Shown here one piece after another: positions 17,245 to 25,285 of a stretch of DNA of 64,000 bases. The stretch's first letter is position 1. Every line of letters starts with the position of its first letter. The stretch comes from CADEDH01 sp965216205 (GTDB lineage Bacteria > Actinomycetota > Acidimicrobiia > Acidimicrobiales > SZUA-35), in NCBI GenBank assembly GCA_965216205.1, contig OZ244139.1, positions 2,170,001-2,234,000 on the forward strand, read 5' to 3'. Made by a program: the position numbers and the translations under genes. Below the pieces are notes generated by a model. That model did no database searches and was not told the DNA's origin. It saw nothing but the letters and a program-made list of their open reading frames with translations.

Positions 17245-18345
17245 TTACACATCGACGAAGACTTCGCCGGTCCGGTCGGCGTCACCGACCGGGTCCCAGA
17301 TCGGATTCGGCTCGGGCCGGGTCGGCAGCGGACCGAGGACCGATCCCCTCGACTGGGCCTGCTCGATCGGGCTCGGCGAAGCCTTGGCGACACCGGTGGC
17401 AACGTCCTCGCCGTAGCAGTCGTGGATCCAGCCCGTCTCGTAGACCGTGTCGAGGTAGCGCTCACCGAGATCGGGAGCGATCGTCACCGCCGTCGGGTTG
17501 TAGCCGGGATGACGCTCGAGCCACGCCATGGCGCCGCTCACGACGGTTCCGGTCGATCCGCCGAAGATGTAGCCGGCTCGGGCGAGCCGGTGGCACGCAC
17601 GGATCGTGTCGGACTCCTCGACGTGGACGACGTCGTCGATGTAGGACTCGTCGAGCATCTCGGGACGGACGCTCGTTCCGAGGCCGGGGATCATCCGCCG
17701 GCCTGCCGCCGTGCCGAAGGTCGTCGAGCCGACGGCGTCGATGGCCACAACCCTGACCGGGCGGTGCCACTCCTTGAAGAACCGTGCGCAGCCCATGAGG
17801 GTGCCGGTGGTGCCGGCGCCGACGAACAGCACGTCGAGCTCCGGGAACGACGAGGCGATCGACGGGGCGGTGGTGCGGTAGTGGGCACGCCAGTTGCCAG
17901 GGTTGGCGTACTGGTTGAGCCAGACGTAGCGCTCGTCGAGCACGACGCACGACTCGACGTAGTCGATGCGGGCCTTGAGGAACCCTCCCTCGGGGTGCGG
18001 CTCCTCCATCACCTTGACCTCGGCGCCCAGCGCCTTCATCAGCCGCATGGCCGATGGGTTGCAGCGTGCGTCGGTGACGCACACGAAGCGGTAGCCCTTG
18101 CTGGCGGCGATCATGCTGAGTGCCACGCCGAGGTTGCCCGACGATGACTCGATCAGGATCGAGTTCGGCTTGAGCAGGCCGTCCCGCTCGGCGGCGGCGA
18201 CCATCTCCGTCGCCGCCTTGATCTTGATCGATCCTGCGAAGTTGAAGCCCTCGCACTTGAGGAACAGCGAGCGACCGAAGACGGGCTCGAGGTCGACGAA
18301 GAGCTCTGCTTCATTGAACTGGTGAGGAGCTGTGATAACTGGCAT
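17245..18345 (-). CDS. sbnA: SbnA-like N-(2-amino-2-carboxyethyl)-L-glutamate synthase
   Basis: The 366-residue product is a PLP enzyme of the cysteine synthase fold. The PLP lysine is Lys41 in NFAGSIKIK. The phosphate and substrate loops are SSSGNLGVALSM and GTTGTLMG, with GGSTGTVVSG further on. The segments WLNQYANPGNWRAHY and APDLGERYLDTVYETGW are characteristic of SbnA rather than ordinary cysteine synthase. SbnA joins O-phosphoserine and glutamate to give the substrate of SbnB. The start at 18345 has AGAGGGA 8 bases upstream. It is the first gene of the five-gene operon and is divergent from furA, with a 327-base space between them. About 40 C-terminal residues extend beyond the staphylococcal length. 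Confidence 0.9.
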   Translation of the reverse strand: MPVITAPHQFNEAELFVDLEPVFGRSLFLKCEGFNFAGSIKIKAATEMVAAAERDGLLKPNSILIESSSGNLGVALSMIAASKGYRFVCVTDARCNPSAMRLMKALGAEVKVMEEPHPEGGFLKARIDYVESCVVLDERYVWLNQYANPGNWRAHYRTTAPSIASSFPELDVLFVGAGTTGTLMGCARFFKEWHRPVRVVAIDAVGSTTFGTAAGRRMIPGLGTSVRPEMLDESYIDDVVHVEESDTIRACHRLARAGYIFGGSTGTVVSGAMAWLERHPGYNPTAVTIAPDLGERYLDTVYETGWIHDCYGEDVATGVAKASPSPIEQAQSRGSVLGPLPTRPEPNPIWDPVGDADRTGEVFVDV

Positions 18346-18500
18346 GACGTTCCCTCTCACGGAAGAGACCTCGGTCCGATTGGCACGGCACCGTCATGCG
18401 ACGGCTGGTGACCAACCGCTCGCTTCCCCTTCAGCGAGCCCTTTCGACTGGTTACGGGTATGGAGACGTGCACGGTTCACGGTCGATACAAAAACGTTGT

Positions 18501-18514
18501 GGGGTCCGGACCCC
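18501..18514. promoter_or_regulatory. 14-bp perfect palindrome in the sbnA-furA divergent region
   Basis: GGGGTCCGGACCCC is a perfect palindrome 155 bases upstream of the sbnA-like start. It could be an operator for the diaminopropionate operon, but no protein can be assigned. The rest of 18346-18634 shows no gene. Confidence 0.35.
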
Positions 18515-18634
18515 ATTGACACCGAGGCCTGATCCACCCGTCCGCGACGGCGTGGTGACGGAGGTGAGCTTCCCAGCACATCGTCGGTATCTGTGCTAGA
18601 AGATCCCTGGTGGGAGGGGGAGTTGGTGCCCGAT

Positions 18635-18652
18635 ACTTGACTCTGTCCAGAA
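18635..18652 (+). promoter_or_regulatory. FurA operator overlapping a -35 box
   Basis: The stretch TTGACTCTGTCCAGAA at 18637-18652 matches, from memory, the conserved site at mycobacterial and streptomycete furA promoters (TTGACT, then TCCAGAA). TTGACT can act as -35. It ends 20 bases before the furA GTG, so the transcript would have a very short leader. It predicts autoregulation of furA-katG by FurA. Confidence 0.65.
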
Positions 18653-18672
18653 TCTGCACAAGGCTGAAGTCC

Positions 18673-19092
18673 GTGCCCGTCGACCCTGCCACGCAACTTC
18701 GCGAACACGGCGTCCAGGTGACAGCGCAGCGCCTCGCTGTGCTGCGGGCGGTGTCGGCCAATCCCCACAGCACCGCGAATCATGTCGCCGAGACCGTTCG
18801 GCAGGAGATCGGTGCGATCTCCCGCCAAGCGGTCTACGACACGCTCACGGTGCTGGTGGACAACGAGATCATCCGTCGCATCCAGCCAGCCGGGTCATCG
18901 GCCCGGTACGAGGACCGAGTCGGTGACAACCATCACCATCTCGTCTGCCGAGGTTGCACGCGGCTGGTCGATGTCGATTGTGCGATCGGTTTCACCCCCT
19001 GCCTGACACCATCGGAAGACTGGCAGTTCGACGTGCACGAAGCGGAGGTCATCTACTGGGGTATCTGCCCCGACTGTCAGGCCTCCCCCTGA
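18673..19092 (+). CDS. furA: Fur-family transcriptional regulator (FurA type)
   Basis: The 139-residue protein has a winged helix at the N-terminus (VTAQRLAVLRAV, AISRQAVYDTLTVL) and a metal-binding C-terminus with DNHHHLVCRGC and a final CPDC pair that would hold structural zinc. It lies 124 bases upstream of katG, the usual actinobacterial furA-katG arrangement, in which FurA represses both genes and responds to iron and peroxide. The GTG at 18673 is preferred because it gives the normal FurA length and sits just after the operator; AAGG is about 10 bases upstream. It is also divergent from the diaminopropionate operon, so a wider role there is possible but not shown. Confidence 0.92.
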   Translation: MPVDPATQLREHGVQVTAQRLAVLRAVSANPHSTANHVAETVRQEIGAISRQAVYDTLTVLVDNEIIRRIQPAGSSARYEDRVGDNHHHLVCRGCTRLVDVDCAIGFTPCLTPSEDWQFDVHEAEVIYWGICPDCQASP

Positions 19093-19216
19093 GTTGCCAC
19101 AAGAGCTCGTACAACCGAGTTCAACTGCACGGGCTGCGCCCCACCGGGTCGGTCCGACGATTCCGTAGATCCACAGAAAACCACCGACCCGTCCGCAACG
19201 GACACCAGGAGATGCG

Positions 19217-21397
19217 ATGACCGACAGCCCGACCCAGACGCCAGAGTGGGGTGCCCTCACCTCGAACGAGGCGCAGTCCAACGCCGACTGGTGGCCCAAC
19301 CAGTTGAACCTGCGGATCCTTCACCAGAAGCATCCGGACTCGAGTCCTCTCGGTGCCGACTTCGACTACGCCGAGGCCGTCGCCGGGATCGACTTCGACG
19401 AGCTGAACCGAGATATCGACGCCATCATGACCGACTCCAAGGACTGGTGGCCGGCCGACTGGGGTCACTACGGCGGTTTCTTCATCCGCATGACCTGGCA
19501 CGCCGCGGGGACCTACCGCGTCAACGATGGCCGCGGCGGCGGTGGCACCGGCGCGCAGCGCTTCGCCCCGCTCAACTCGTGGCCCGACAACGGCAACCTC
19601 GACAAGGCTCGCCGCCTGCTCCTGCCGATCAAGCAGAAGTACGGCAAGGCCATCTCCTGGGCCGATCTGCTGGTTCTCGCCGGCAACCGGGCGCTCGAGA
19701 CGATGGGCTTCAAGACCTTCGGTTTCGCCTTCGGTCGGGCCGACATCTGGGCTCCCGAGGACGACATCTACTGGGGCCCCGAGGCCGAGTGGCTCGGCGA
19801 CCAGCGCTATTCCGGCGACCGGGAGCTGGCAAATCCGCTGGCGGCGGTGCAGATGGGGCTGATCTACGTCAACCCCGAGGGTCCCAACGGTGTGCCCGAC
19901 GCCTTGGCCTCGGCGCAGGACATCCGCGAGACGTTCGCCAGGATGGCGATGAACGACGAGGAGACGGTGGCCCTCACGGTCGGCGGTCACACCTTCGGCA
20001 AGATGCACGGCAACGGTCCTGCGGACGCGGTCGGCGCCGAGCCCGAGGGAGCAGGCCTGAGCGAGCAGGGCTTCGGCTGGACGAACAGCCACGAGACCGG
20101 CCTCGGCCAGTTCACGATCACCTCCGGTCTGGAGGGCGCCTGGACGCCGACCCCCACCCAGTGGGACAACAAGTACCTCGAGACCCTCTTCTCGCACGAG
20201 TGGGAGGTCGTCGAGTCGCCGGCGGGGGCCAAGCAGTGGCAGCCCCGGGAGGTGAAGGACGGCTTCATGGTGCCGCCGCTCGAGGAGGGTGGTCCCGAGA
20301 CGAAGCCGACCATGTCGACCGCCGACATGGCGATGGTCACCGATCCGGCCTACCTGGAGATCTCCAAGCGCTACTACGAGAATCCCGATCAGTTGGCTGA
20401 CGCGTTCGCACGCGCCTGGTTCAAGCTGCTCCACCGTGACATGGGCCCGAAGGTTCGCTACGTCGGCCCGCAGGCGCCCGACGAGGACCTGATCTGGCAG
20501 GACAACGTGCCGGCCCACGAGGGCGCGATGATCGGCGACGCCGAGATCGCCGAGCTGAAGTCGACCATCCTCGACTCCGGTCTGACCACCGAGCAGTTGG
20601 TCAAGACAGCCTGGGCCTCGGCTTCGACCTACCGGCAGACCGACTTCCGGGGCGGCGCCAACGGCGCCCGGATCCGGCTCGCTCCCCAGGCCGACTGGGA
20701 CGTGAACGTCCAGGCCGGCGTGGGTGCGGTGATCGCCAAGCTGGAGGAGATCCAGGGTGCGTTCAACGACAAGGGCGGCGCCCAGGTGTCGCTGGCCGAC
20801 CTGATCGTCCTCGGTGGCTCCGCTGCGGTCGAAGCGGCGGCCAAGGCCGCTGGTCACGAGGTCAGCGTGCCGTTCACGCCCGGCCGGACCGACGCCGACC
20901 AGGACAGCACCGAGGTCGACTCGTTCGCCTATCTCGAGCCGATCGCGGACGGGTTCCGCAACTACGTCGCCAAGCAGGGCGCCGTCCCGACCGAGCACAT
21001 GCTCATCGACAAGGCGTTCATGCTCAACCTGTCGGCGCCGGAGATGGCCGCCCTCGTCGGCGGTCTGCGGGTCCTCGGCAACAACACCGGGTCCGAGGGC
21101 CACGGTGTCTTCACCGACCGCCCCGGTCAGCTGACCACGGACTTCTTCACCAACCTGCTCGACATGGGCACCCGGTGGAGCGCGGTCGGTGAGGCCGAGG
21201 ACGTCTTCGAGGGCCGCGACCGTGCCAGCGGCGACGTCAAGTGGACCGGTACCCGGGTCGACCTCGTGTTCGGCTCGAACAGCCAGCTCCGGGCGATCGC
21301 CGAGGAGTACGCCGCTGCCGGTGGCGACGCGCTGTTCCTCGATCAGTTCGTGTCGGGCTGGGTGAAGGTCATGGAGAACGACCGCTTCGACCTGTAG
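19217..21397 (+). CDS. katG: Catalase-peroxidase
   Basis: The 726-residue product is a full-length KatG. The distal site R91, W94, H95 is in RMTWHAAG. Tyr217 in GLIYVNPEG and Met243 in RMAMNDEET complete the Met-Tyr-Trp adduct needed for catalase activity, and His258 in VGGHTFGK is the proximal haem ligand. The C-terminal half repeats the fold in degenerate form. The enzyme removes hydrogen peroxide in the cytoplasm. AGGAG lies just upstream of the ATG. Codon use is very regular and typical of a highly expressed gene. It is expected to be controlled with furA. A strong hairpin follows the stop. Confidence 0.98.
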   Translation: MTDSPTQTPEWGALTSNEAQSNADWWPNQLNLRILHQKHPDSSPLGADFDYAEAVAGIDFDELNRDIDAIMTDSKDWWPADWGHYGGFFIRMTWHAAGTYRVNDGRGGGGTGAQRFAPLNSWPDNGNLDKARRLLLPIKQKYGKAISWADLLVLAGNRALETMGFKTFGFAFGRADIWAPEDDIYWGPEAEWLGDQRYSGDRELANPLAAVQMGLIYVNPEGPNGVPDALASAQDIRETFARMAMNDEETVALTVGGHTFGKMHGNGPADAVGAEPEGAGLSEQGFGWTNSHETGLGQFTITSGLEGAWTPTPTQWDNKYLETLFSHEWEVVESPAGAKQWQPREVKDGFMVPPLEEGGPETKPTMSTADMAMVTDPAYLEISKRYYENPDQLADAFARAWFKLLHRDMGPKVRYVGPQAPDEDLIWQDNVPAHEGAMIGDAEIAELKSTILDSGLTTEQLVKTAWASASTYRQTDFRGGANGARIRLAPQADWDVNVQAGVGAVIAKLEEIQGAFNDKGGAQVSLADLIVLGGSAAVEAAAKAAGHEVSVPFTPGRTDADQDSTEVDSFAYLEPIADGFRNYVAKQGAVPTEHMLIDKAFMLNLSAPEMAALVGGLRVLGNNTGSEGHGVFTDRPGQLTTDFFTNLLDMGTRWSAVGEAEDVFEGRDRASGDVKWTGTRVDLVFGSNSQLRAIAEEYAAAGGDALFLDQFVSGWVKVMENDRFDL

Positions 21398-21420
21398 TCA
21401 TCCCTGAACCACACAGCGTC

Positions 21421-21454
21421 GACGGAGCTACCCGCCACGGCGGGTAGCTCCGTC
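21421..21454. terminator. Bidirectional terminator hairpin between katG and the SnoaL-like gene
   Basis: A perfect 15-bp inverted repeat (GACGGAGCTACCCGC) with a 4-base loop lies 23 bases after the katG stop and 13 bases before the stop of the convergent gene. There is no long T run, as is common in high-GC terminators. Confidence 0.8.
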
Positions 21455-21467
21455 GTTCTGGCCCGAG

Positions 21468-21857
21468 CTAGGTGAAGAGCGGCGCCTTCGCCTTGGCGTA
21501 GGTGAGCTTGTGGGTGATCCTGCCGGCTTCGTCGAAGGTCATCGCATCGAGCCCACGCCACGACGTCGGCTGGCCCTTCACTTCCAACGTGCAGGTCCAG
21601 GAGGCCATGACTTTCCGGGCCTCGGCGTCGACGATGAGATCCTCGTCGAGGAACTTCATCTCGCCGAACGCGCCCGAGAACTGAGGGGCGAACGCAGCTC
21701 GCACCGCGTCGAGGCCCTTGTTCGCGGTGCCGTTGAACTCCTCGTAGACGCCGTCGTCGGCGAAGAAGCTCATCGTCTTGTCGAGGTCGTTGTCGTTGAA
21801 CGCGCCGAGGAAGTCGGCGGTGATGGTCGCGAGCTCGTCTCTGGTCAAACCTGCCAT
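21468..21857 (-). CDS. SnoaL/NTF2-like protein
   Basis: The 129-residue protein has the NTF2-like cone fold pattern: FLGAFNDNDLDKTMSFFADDGVYEEF at the N-terminus (given here in two parts), then LDAVRAAFAPQF, and DAMTFDEAGRITHKLTYAK at the end. Such proteins are small ligand-binding or isomerase-like enzymes, often of unknown substrate. It is monocistronic and convergent with katG. A strong hairpin at 21906-21940 separates it from the enoyl-CoA hydratase gene upstream, so the two are probably independent. No catalytic residue can be assigned with certainty. Confidence 0.8.
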   Translation of the reverse strand: MAGLTRDELATITADFLGAFNDNDLDKTMSFFADDGVYEEFNGTANKGLDAVRAAFAPQFSGAFGEMKFLDEDLIVDAEARKVMASWTCTLEVKGQPTSWRGLDAMTFDEAGRITHKLTYAKAKAPLFT

Positions 21858-21905
21858 GGCCCGACCCTACTTCCCGACCGATGATCGACGCCCGTCCCAC
21901 CGCTA

Positions 21906-21940
21906 CCGCGCACACTGGTGTCAGACACCGGTGTGCGCGG
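21906..21940 (-). terminator. Long hairpin after the enoyl-CoA hydratase gene
   Basis: Two 16-base arms starting CCGCGCACAC pair with a single T:G and a 3-base loop. It lies 40 bases after the hydratase stop on the minus strand. There is no T tail, so termination is likely but not certain. Confidence 0.55.
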
Positions 21941-21979
21941 GACCGGTGTGCGGGTGGTCGGCGAGCCTCCGGGGCCTGG

Positions 21980-22795
21980 TCAGTCGGTGGGTCGGGGTAG
22001 CCCGATCGCGTCGTAGGAATCCTGACCGGCGTCGTAGCGGGCCTGGACCTCGCTCATCAGGGCGATCGCGTCGTCCCGCCGGGCCACGCTGAAGAAGATC
22101 TGCGACTCGTTGCGTCCGGCGGCGTCGAGCGGGAGATCGCGGCCCTCGTAGAAGCTCCGCTTGCACGCTTCGAGCGACCAGGCCGGCCACGCCGCGATGT
22201 GCATGGCCCACTCGATCGCCGTGCGCCGCAGCTCGTCGTCGGGAACGATCTTGTTGATGGCACCGAGCTGATGGGCCTCGCCGGCGGTGATCGGTCGGCC
22301 GTCGAGGATCATCTCCAGGCACTTCGTCGGTCCGATCAGGCGAGCGAGTCGGGTGGTGCCGCCAGCCCCGGGGATGATGCCGAGACCGACCTCCGGCTGG
22401 CCGTAGGTCGCCGACTCACCGGCGATCCGCAGATCGCAGGCCCACGACAGCTCAGCTCCGCCGCCCCACGCCTGACCGTTGTTGGCCGCGATCGAGATCA
22501 TCGGCGTGTCGGCGATCGTGTCGAAGATCCTGGGTGCCGGCGGGGGAGTGCGGTGGCCATTGGCGGCGACGGCGGCCTGCCGGTCGACGATGAACTGGAG
22601 CGACCAGTGGGCGATGAAGTAGCCCGGGGTGTCGGAGGCGAGCACGAACACGCGGCAACCGGCGTCGCCGACCTCCCCGATGGCGGCGAGGAGCTGCTCG
22701 GCCAGCTCGCCGGAACCGAAGTTCATCGGTGGGTCGGCGAACGCGATCAACCCGACACCATCGGCTGGGTAGGTGACGTCGACGGTCAGGGACAT
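21980..22795 (-). CDS. Enoyl-CoA hydratase/isomerase family protein
   Basis: The 271-residue protein has the crotonase pattern: ISIAANNGQAWGGGAELSWACDLRIAG in two overlapping motifs (oxyanion-hole Gly-Gly-Gly), then QPEVGLGIIPGAGGTTRL where the Glu is the usual catalytic base, and a long C-terminal helix region. It hydrates or isomerises an enoyl-CoA in beta-oxidation-like breakdown. GAGGAG lies 9 bases upstream of the ATG. It is divergent from the tandem CoA-transferase at 22912, which suggests the two genes share a regulatory region of 116 bases and a pathway. The substrate cannot be inferred. Confidence 0.9.
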   Translation of the reverse strand: MSLTVDVTYPADGVGLIAFADPPMNFGSGELAEQLLAAIGEVGDAGCRVFVLASDTPGYFIAHWSLQFIVDRQAAVAANGHRTPPPAPRIFDTIADTPMISIAANNGQAWGGGAELSWACDLRIAGESATYGQPEVGLGIIPGAGGTTRLARLIGPTKCLEMILDGRPITAGEAHQLGAINKIVPDDELRRTAIEWAMHIAAWPAWSLEACKRSFYEGRDLPLDAAGRNESQIFFSVARRDDAIALMSEVQARYDAGQDSYDAIGLPRPTD

Positions 22796-22911
22796 GACAC
22801 ACTCCTCGCGTCAGGAACGGGCACCGACGATGGCATGGCACCCGACGACGCGCCACTCTCGTCGGTTCGTGAAGGGGAAGCGAACCGGTCCGGTGTGGAA
22901 TGGTGGTGCCC

Positions 22912-25245
22912 ATGCTGAGTCCCCACCGTGTGATCGACCTCACCGGCGAGCGGGGGGCGTTCGCCGGGTTCATGCTCGCCCACTTCGGCGCCGATGTGGT
23001 GCTCGTCGAGCCCGAGGGCGGCCGACCCCGCACGTCGACATTCGATGCCTACAACCGGGGCAAGCGGTCGATCGTGGTCACCGGATCGGCGCAGGTCACG
23101 GAGCTGGCGGCCACCGCCGACGTGGTGATCGACGACCGATCGCTGCCCTTCGACGTCGACCTCGAGGCCTTGCGGGCCGACAACCCGGCCCTGGTCACCG
23201 TGGCGGTCACACCGTTCGGGTCGGACGGGCCCAAGGCCGACTGGCTCGCCACCGACCTCACGATGGTCGCCGCCAGCGGTCAGATGATCGTGACCGGCGA
23301 TGACGACCGGCCGCCCGTGCGGGTCTCGGTGCCCCAATCGTGGTGTCACGCCGGGGCGCAGGCCGCGGTGGGAGCGATGGTGGCGCTCGAGGACCGGGCC
23401 CACACGGGACTCGGCCAGCACGTCGACGTGTCCGCCCAGCAGGCGACCGCCGAATCTGCCGTCCCGGCGATACTCCACGCCCCGGCTGGCCTGTCGCCTC
23501 TCCGGCGCCTCGCCGGCGGCTCGTGGTTCGGCGAGGCCCCGATGCGCTGGGTCCACGAGTGCGCCGACGGCTACACGATCGTGACGGTCTCGTTCGGCGA
23601 GATGATCGGCCCGATGGTGTCGCGCTTCGTCTCGTGGATGTACGACGAGGGCTTCTGCGACGAGGCCACCCGTGACAAGGACTTCATCGATCTCGGTCTG
23701 CGGATCGTCCAGGGGATCGAGCCGATCAGCGAGATCGAGCGGATCACCGACCTGATCGCCGAGTTCACCCTGACGAAGACCAAGACCGAGTTGCTCGAGC
23801 GCGGACTGGCCGATGGCCTGCTGATCGCCCCCGTCACCAACATCGACGACGTGCTCGGCAGCCCCCAGCTCGCAGCGAGGGAGTACTGGGAGCACGTGAA
23901 CGGGGAACGTCATCCCGGTTCGATGGTGAAGGCGTCGGCGTCACCGCTGGTGCCGCTCGCCCCTGCGCCACAGGCCGACCAGCACCGCGACGAGCTTCGA
24001 GCCGAGCAAAGGCCGCCGCCTCCCGTTGTCACGTCCGATCCGGTCGATCGGCGGCCCCTCGAGGGGGTGAAGATCTGCGACCTCGCGTGGGTGGCGGCGG
24101 CCCCGCTCACCACCAAGATCCTCGCCCACTGGGGAGCGACGGTGGTCCGGGTGGAGTCGGTCAACCGGCCGTGCCTGCTCCGCCAGGCGCTCGGTCACCG
24201 CGACGACGTTCCCGACCAGGAGAACGCCATCACGTGGCACGCGGTGAACGCCAACAAGCTCGGCATCGCGCTCGATCTGTCCAAGCCGGAGGCCCGTGAG
24301 GTGGTCCGGGACCTCGTGGGGTGGGCCGACATCGTGCTCGAGTCGTTCACCCCGGGAACGATGGACAAGTGGGATCTGGGCTACGACGAGCTGCGCCGGA
24401 TCAACCCCGACATCATCATGGCGTCGAGCTGCGTGATGGGTCAGAGCGGTCCGTATCGGGACTTCGCCGGGTTCGGGAACATGTCGGCGTCGGTCGCCGG
24501 GTTCTTCGACGTCACCGGTTGGCCGGATCGGCCCCCGGCCGGTCCCTACCTCGCCTACACCGACTACACCTCGCCCCGGTTCACCGCCGCTGCGCTGCTG
24601 GCCGCCCTCGACCACCGCCGCCGAACCGGGGAGGGCCAGCACCTCGACTTCTCCCAGATGGAGGCGGCCACCCACTTCCTCACACCGGCCCTCCTCGACT
24701 TGCAACGGGGCCAGCCGATGCGGAGCAGGATCGGCAACGCCGACCTCGCGATGACGCCGCATGGGGTGTTCCCGACCCACGGGGACGACGCCTGGATAGC
24801 AATCGCCTGCGAGAACGACGAGCAGTGGCGGTCGCTCTGCCACGAGATGCGAAACGACGAGCTGGCCGACCTCGGCCTCGACGAGCGACGGGACCGGGAG
24901 GCCGAGATCGCCGACCTGATCGCGGCATGGACCGCCCCCCAGATCGCAGCCGGCCTCCAGCTTCGGCTACAGGCCCATGGAATCCCAGCCCATCACGTGC
25001 AGGACTCGGGCGACTGCTTCACCGACCCGCAACTCGTCCACCGAGGGCATTTCCAATGGGCGCCGCACCCCGTGGCCCGATCGGTCCCCGTCGACGCGAT
25101 GCCCTACACGTTGTCGCGCTCCAGCGGGGGATTCGACTGGGCCGGTCCCACCTACGGCCAGCACACGATGGACGTGCTCGAAGGGATCCTCGGCTACGAC
25201 GGTGAACGCATCGCCGAGCTCGCCATCGCCGAAGCGCTCGAGTAG
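22912..25245 (+). CDS. Tandem-fused CaiB/BaiF CoA-transferase (two domains)
   Basis: The 777-residue product is two class III CoA-transferase units in one chain. The first, about residues 1-370, begins MLSPHRVIDLTGERGAFAG and has HFGADVVLVEPEGG and GQHVDVSAQQ. The second, about 385-777, begins PLEGVKICDLAWVAAAP and has HWGATVVRVESVNRP, GYDELRRINPDIIMA and GQHLDFSQME. Single-domain enzymes form interlocked dimers, so the fusion probably makes an intramolecular pseudo-dimer in which the halves can specialise. The first half is shorter in its N-terminal region and more divergent. The start ATG 22912 fits the family better than ATG 22900. It is divergent from the enoyl-CoA hydratase gene. Confidence 0.9.
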   Translation: MLSPHRVIDLTGERGAFAGFMLAHFGADVVLVEPEGGRPRTSTFDAYNRGKRSIVVTGSAQVTELAATADVVIDDRSLPFDVDLEALRADNPALVTVAVTPFGSDGPKADWLATDLTMVAASGQMIVTGDDDRPPVRVSVPQSWCHAGAQAAVGAMVALEDRAHTGLGQHVDVSAQQATAESAVPAILHAPAGLSPLRRLAGGSWFGEAPMRWVHECADGYTIVTVSFGEMIGPMVSRFVSWMYDEGFCDEATRDKDFIDLGLRIVQGIEPISEIERITDLIAEFTLTKTKTELLERGLADGLLIAPVTNIDDVLGSPQLAAREYWEHVNGERHPGSMVKASASPLVPLAPAPQADQHRDELRAEQRPPPPVVTSDPVDRRPLEGVKICDLAWVAAAPLTTKILAHWGATVVRVESVNRPCLLRQALGHRDDVPDQENAITWHAVNANKLGIALDLSKPEAREVVRDLVGWADIVLESFTPGTMDKWDLGYDELRRINPDIIMASSCVMGQSGPYRDFAGFGNMSASVAGFFDVTGWPDRPPAGPYLAYTDYTSPRFTAAALLAALDHRRRTGEGQHLDFSQMEAATHFLTPALLDLQRGQPMRSRIGNADLAMTPHGVFPTHGDDAWIAIACENDEQWRSLCHEMRNDELADLGLDERRDREAEIADLIAAWTAPQIAAGLQLRLQAHGIPAHHVQDSGDCFTDPQLVHRGHFQWAPHPVARSVPVDAMPYTLSRSSGGFDWAGPTYGQHTMDVLEGILGYDGERIAELAIAEALE

Positions 25246-25285
25246 AGCCACCCCGAAGCGGCGACCGGGCCTGCACACCAGCTGG

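Noticed and set aside
19105..19125. Possible SARP-type heptamers upstream of katG (ACAACCG and TCAACTG)
   Set aside because: The spacing is 10 bp, one copy is poor, and katG is better explained by FurA control.
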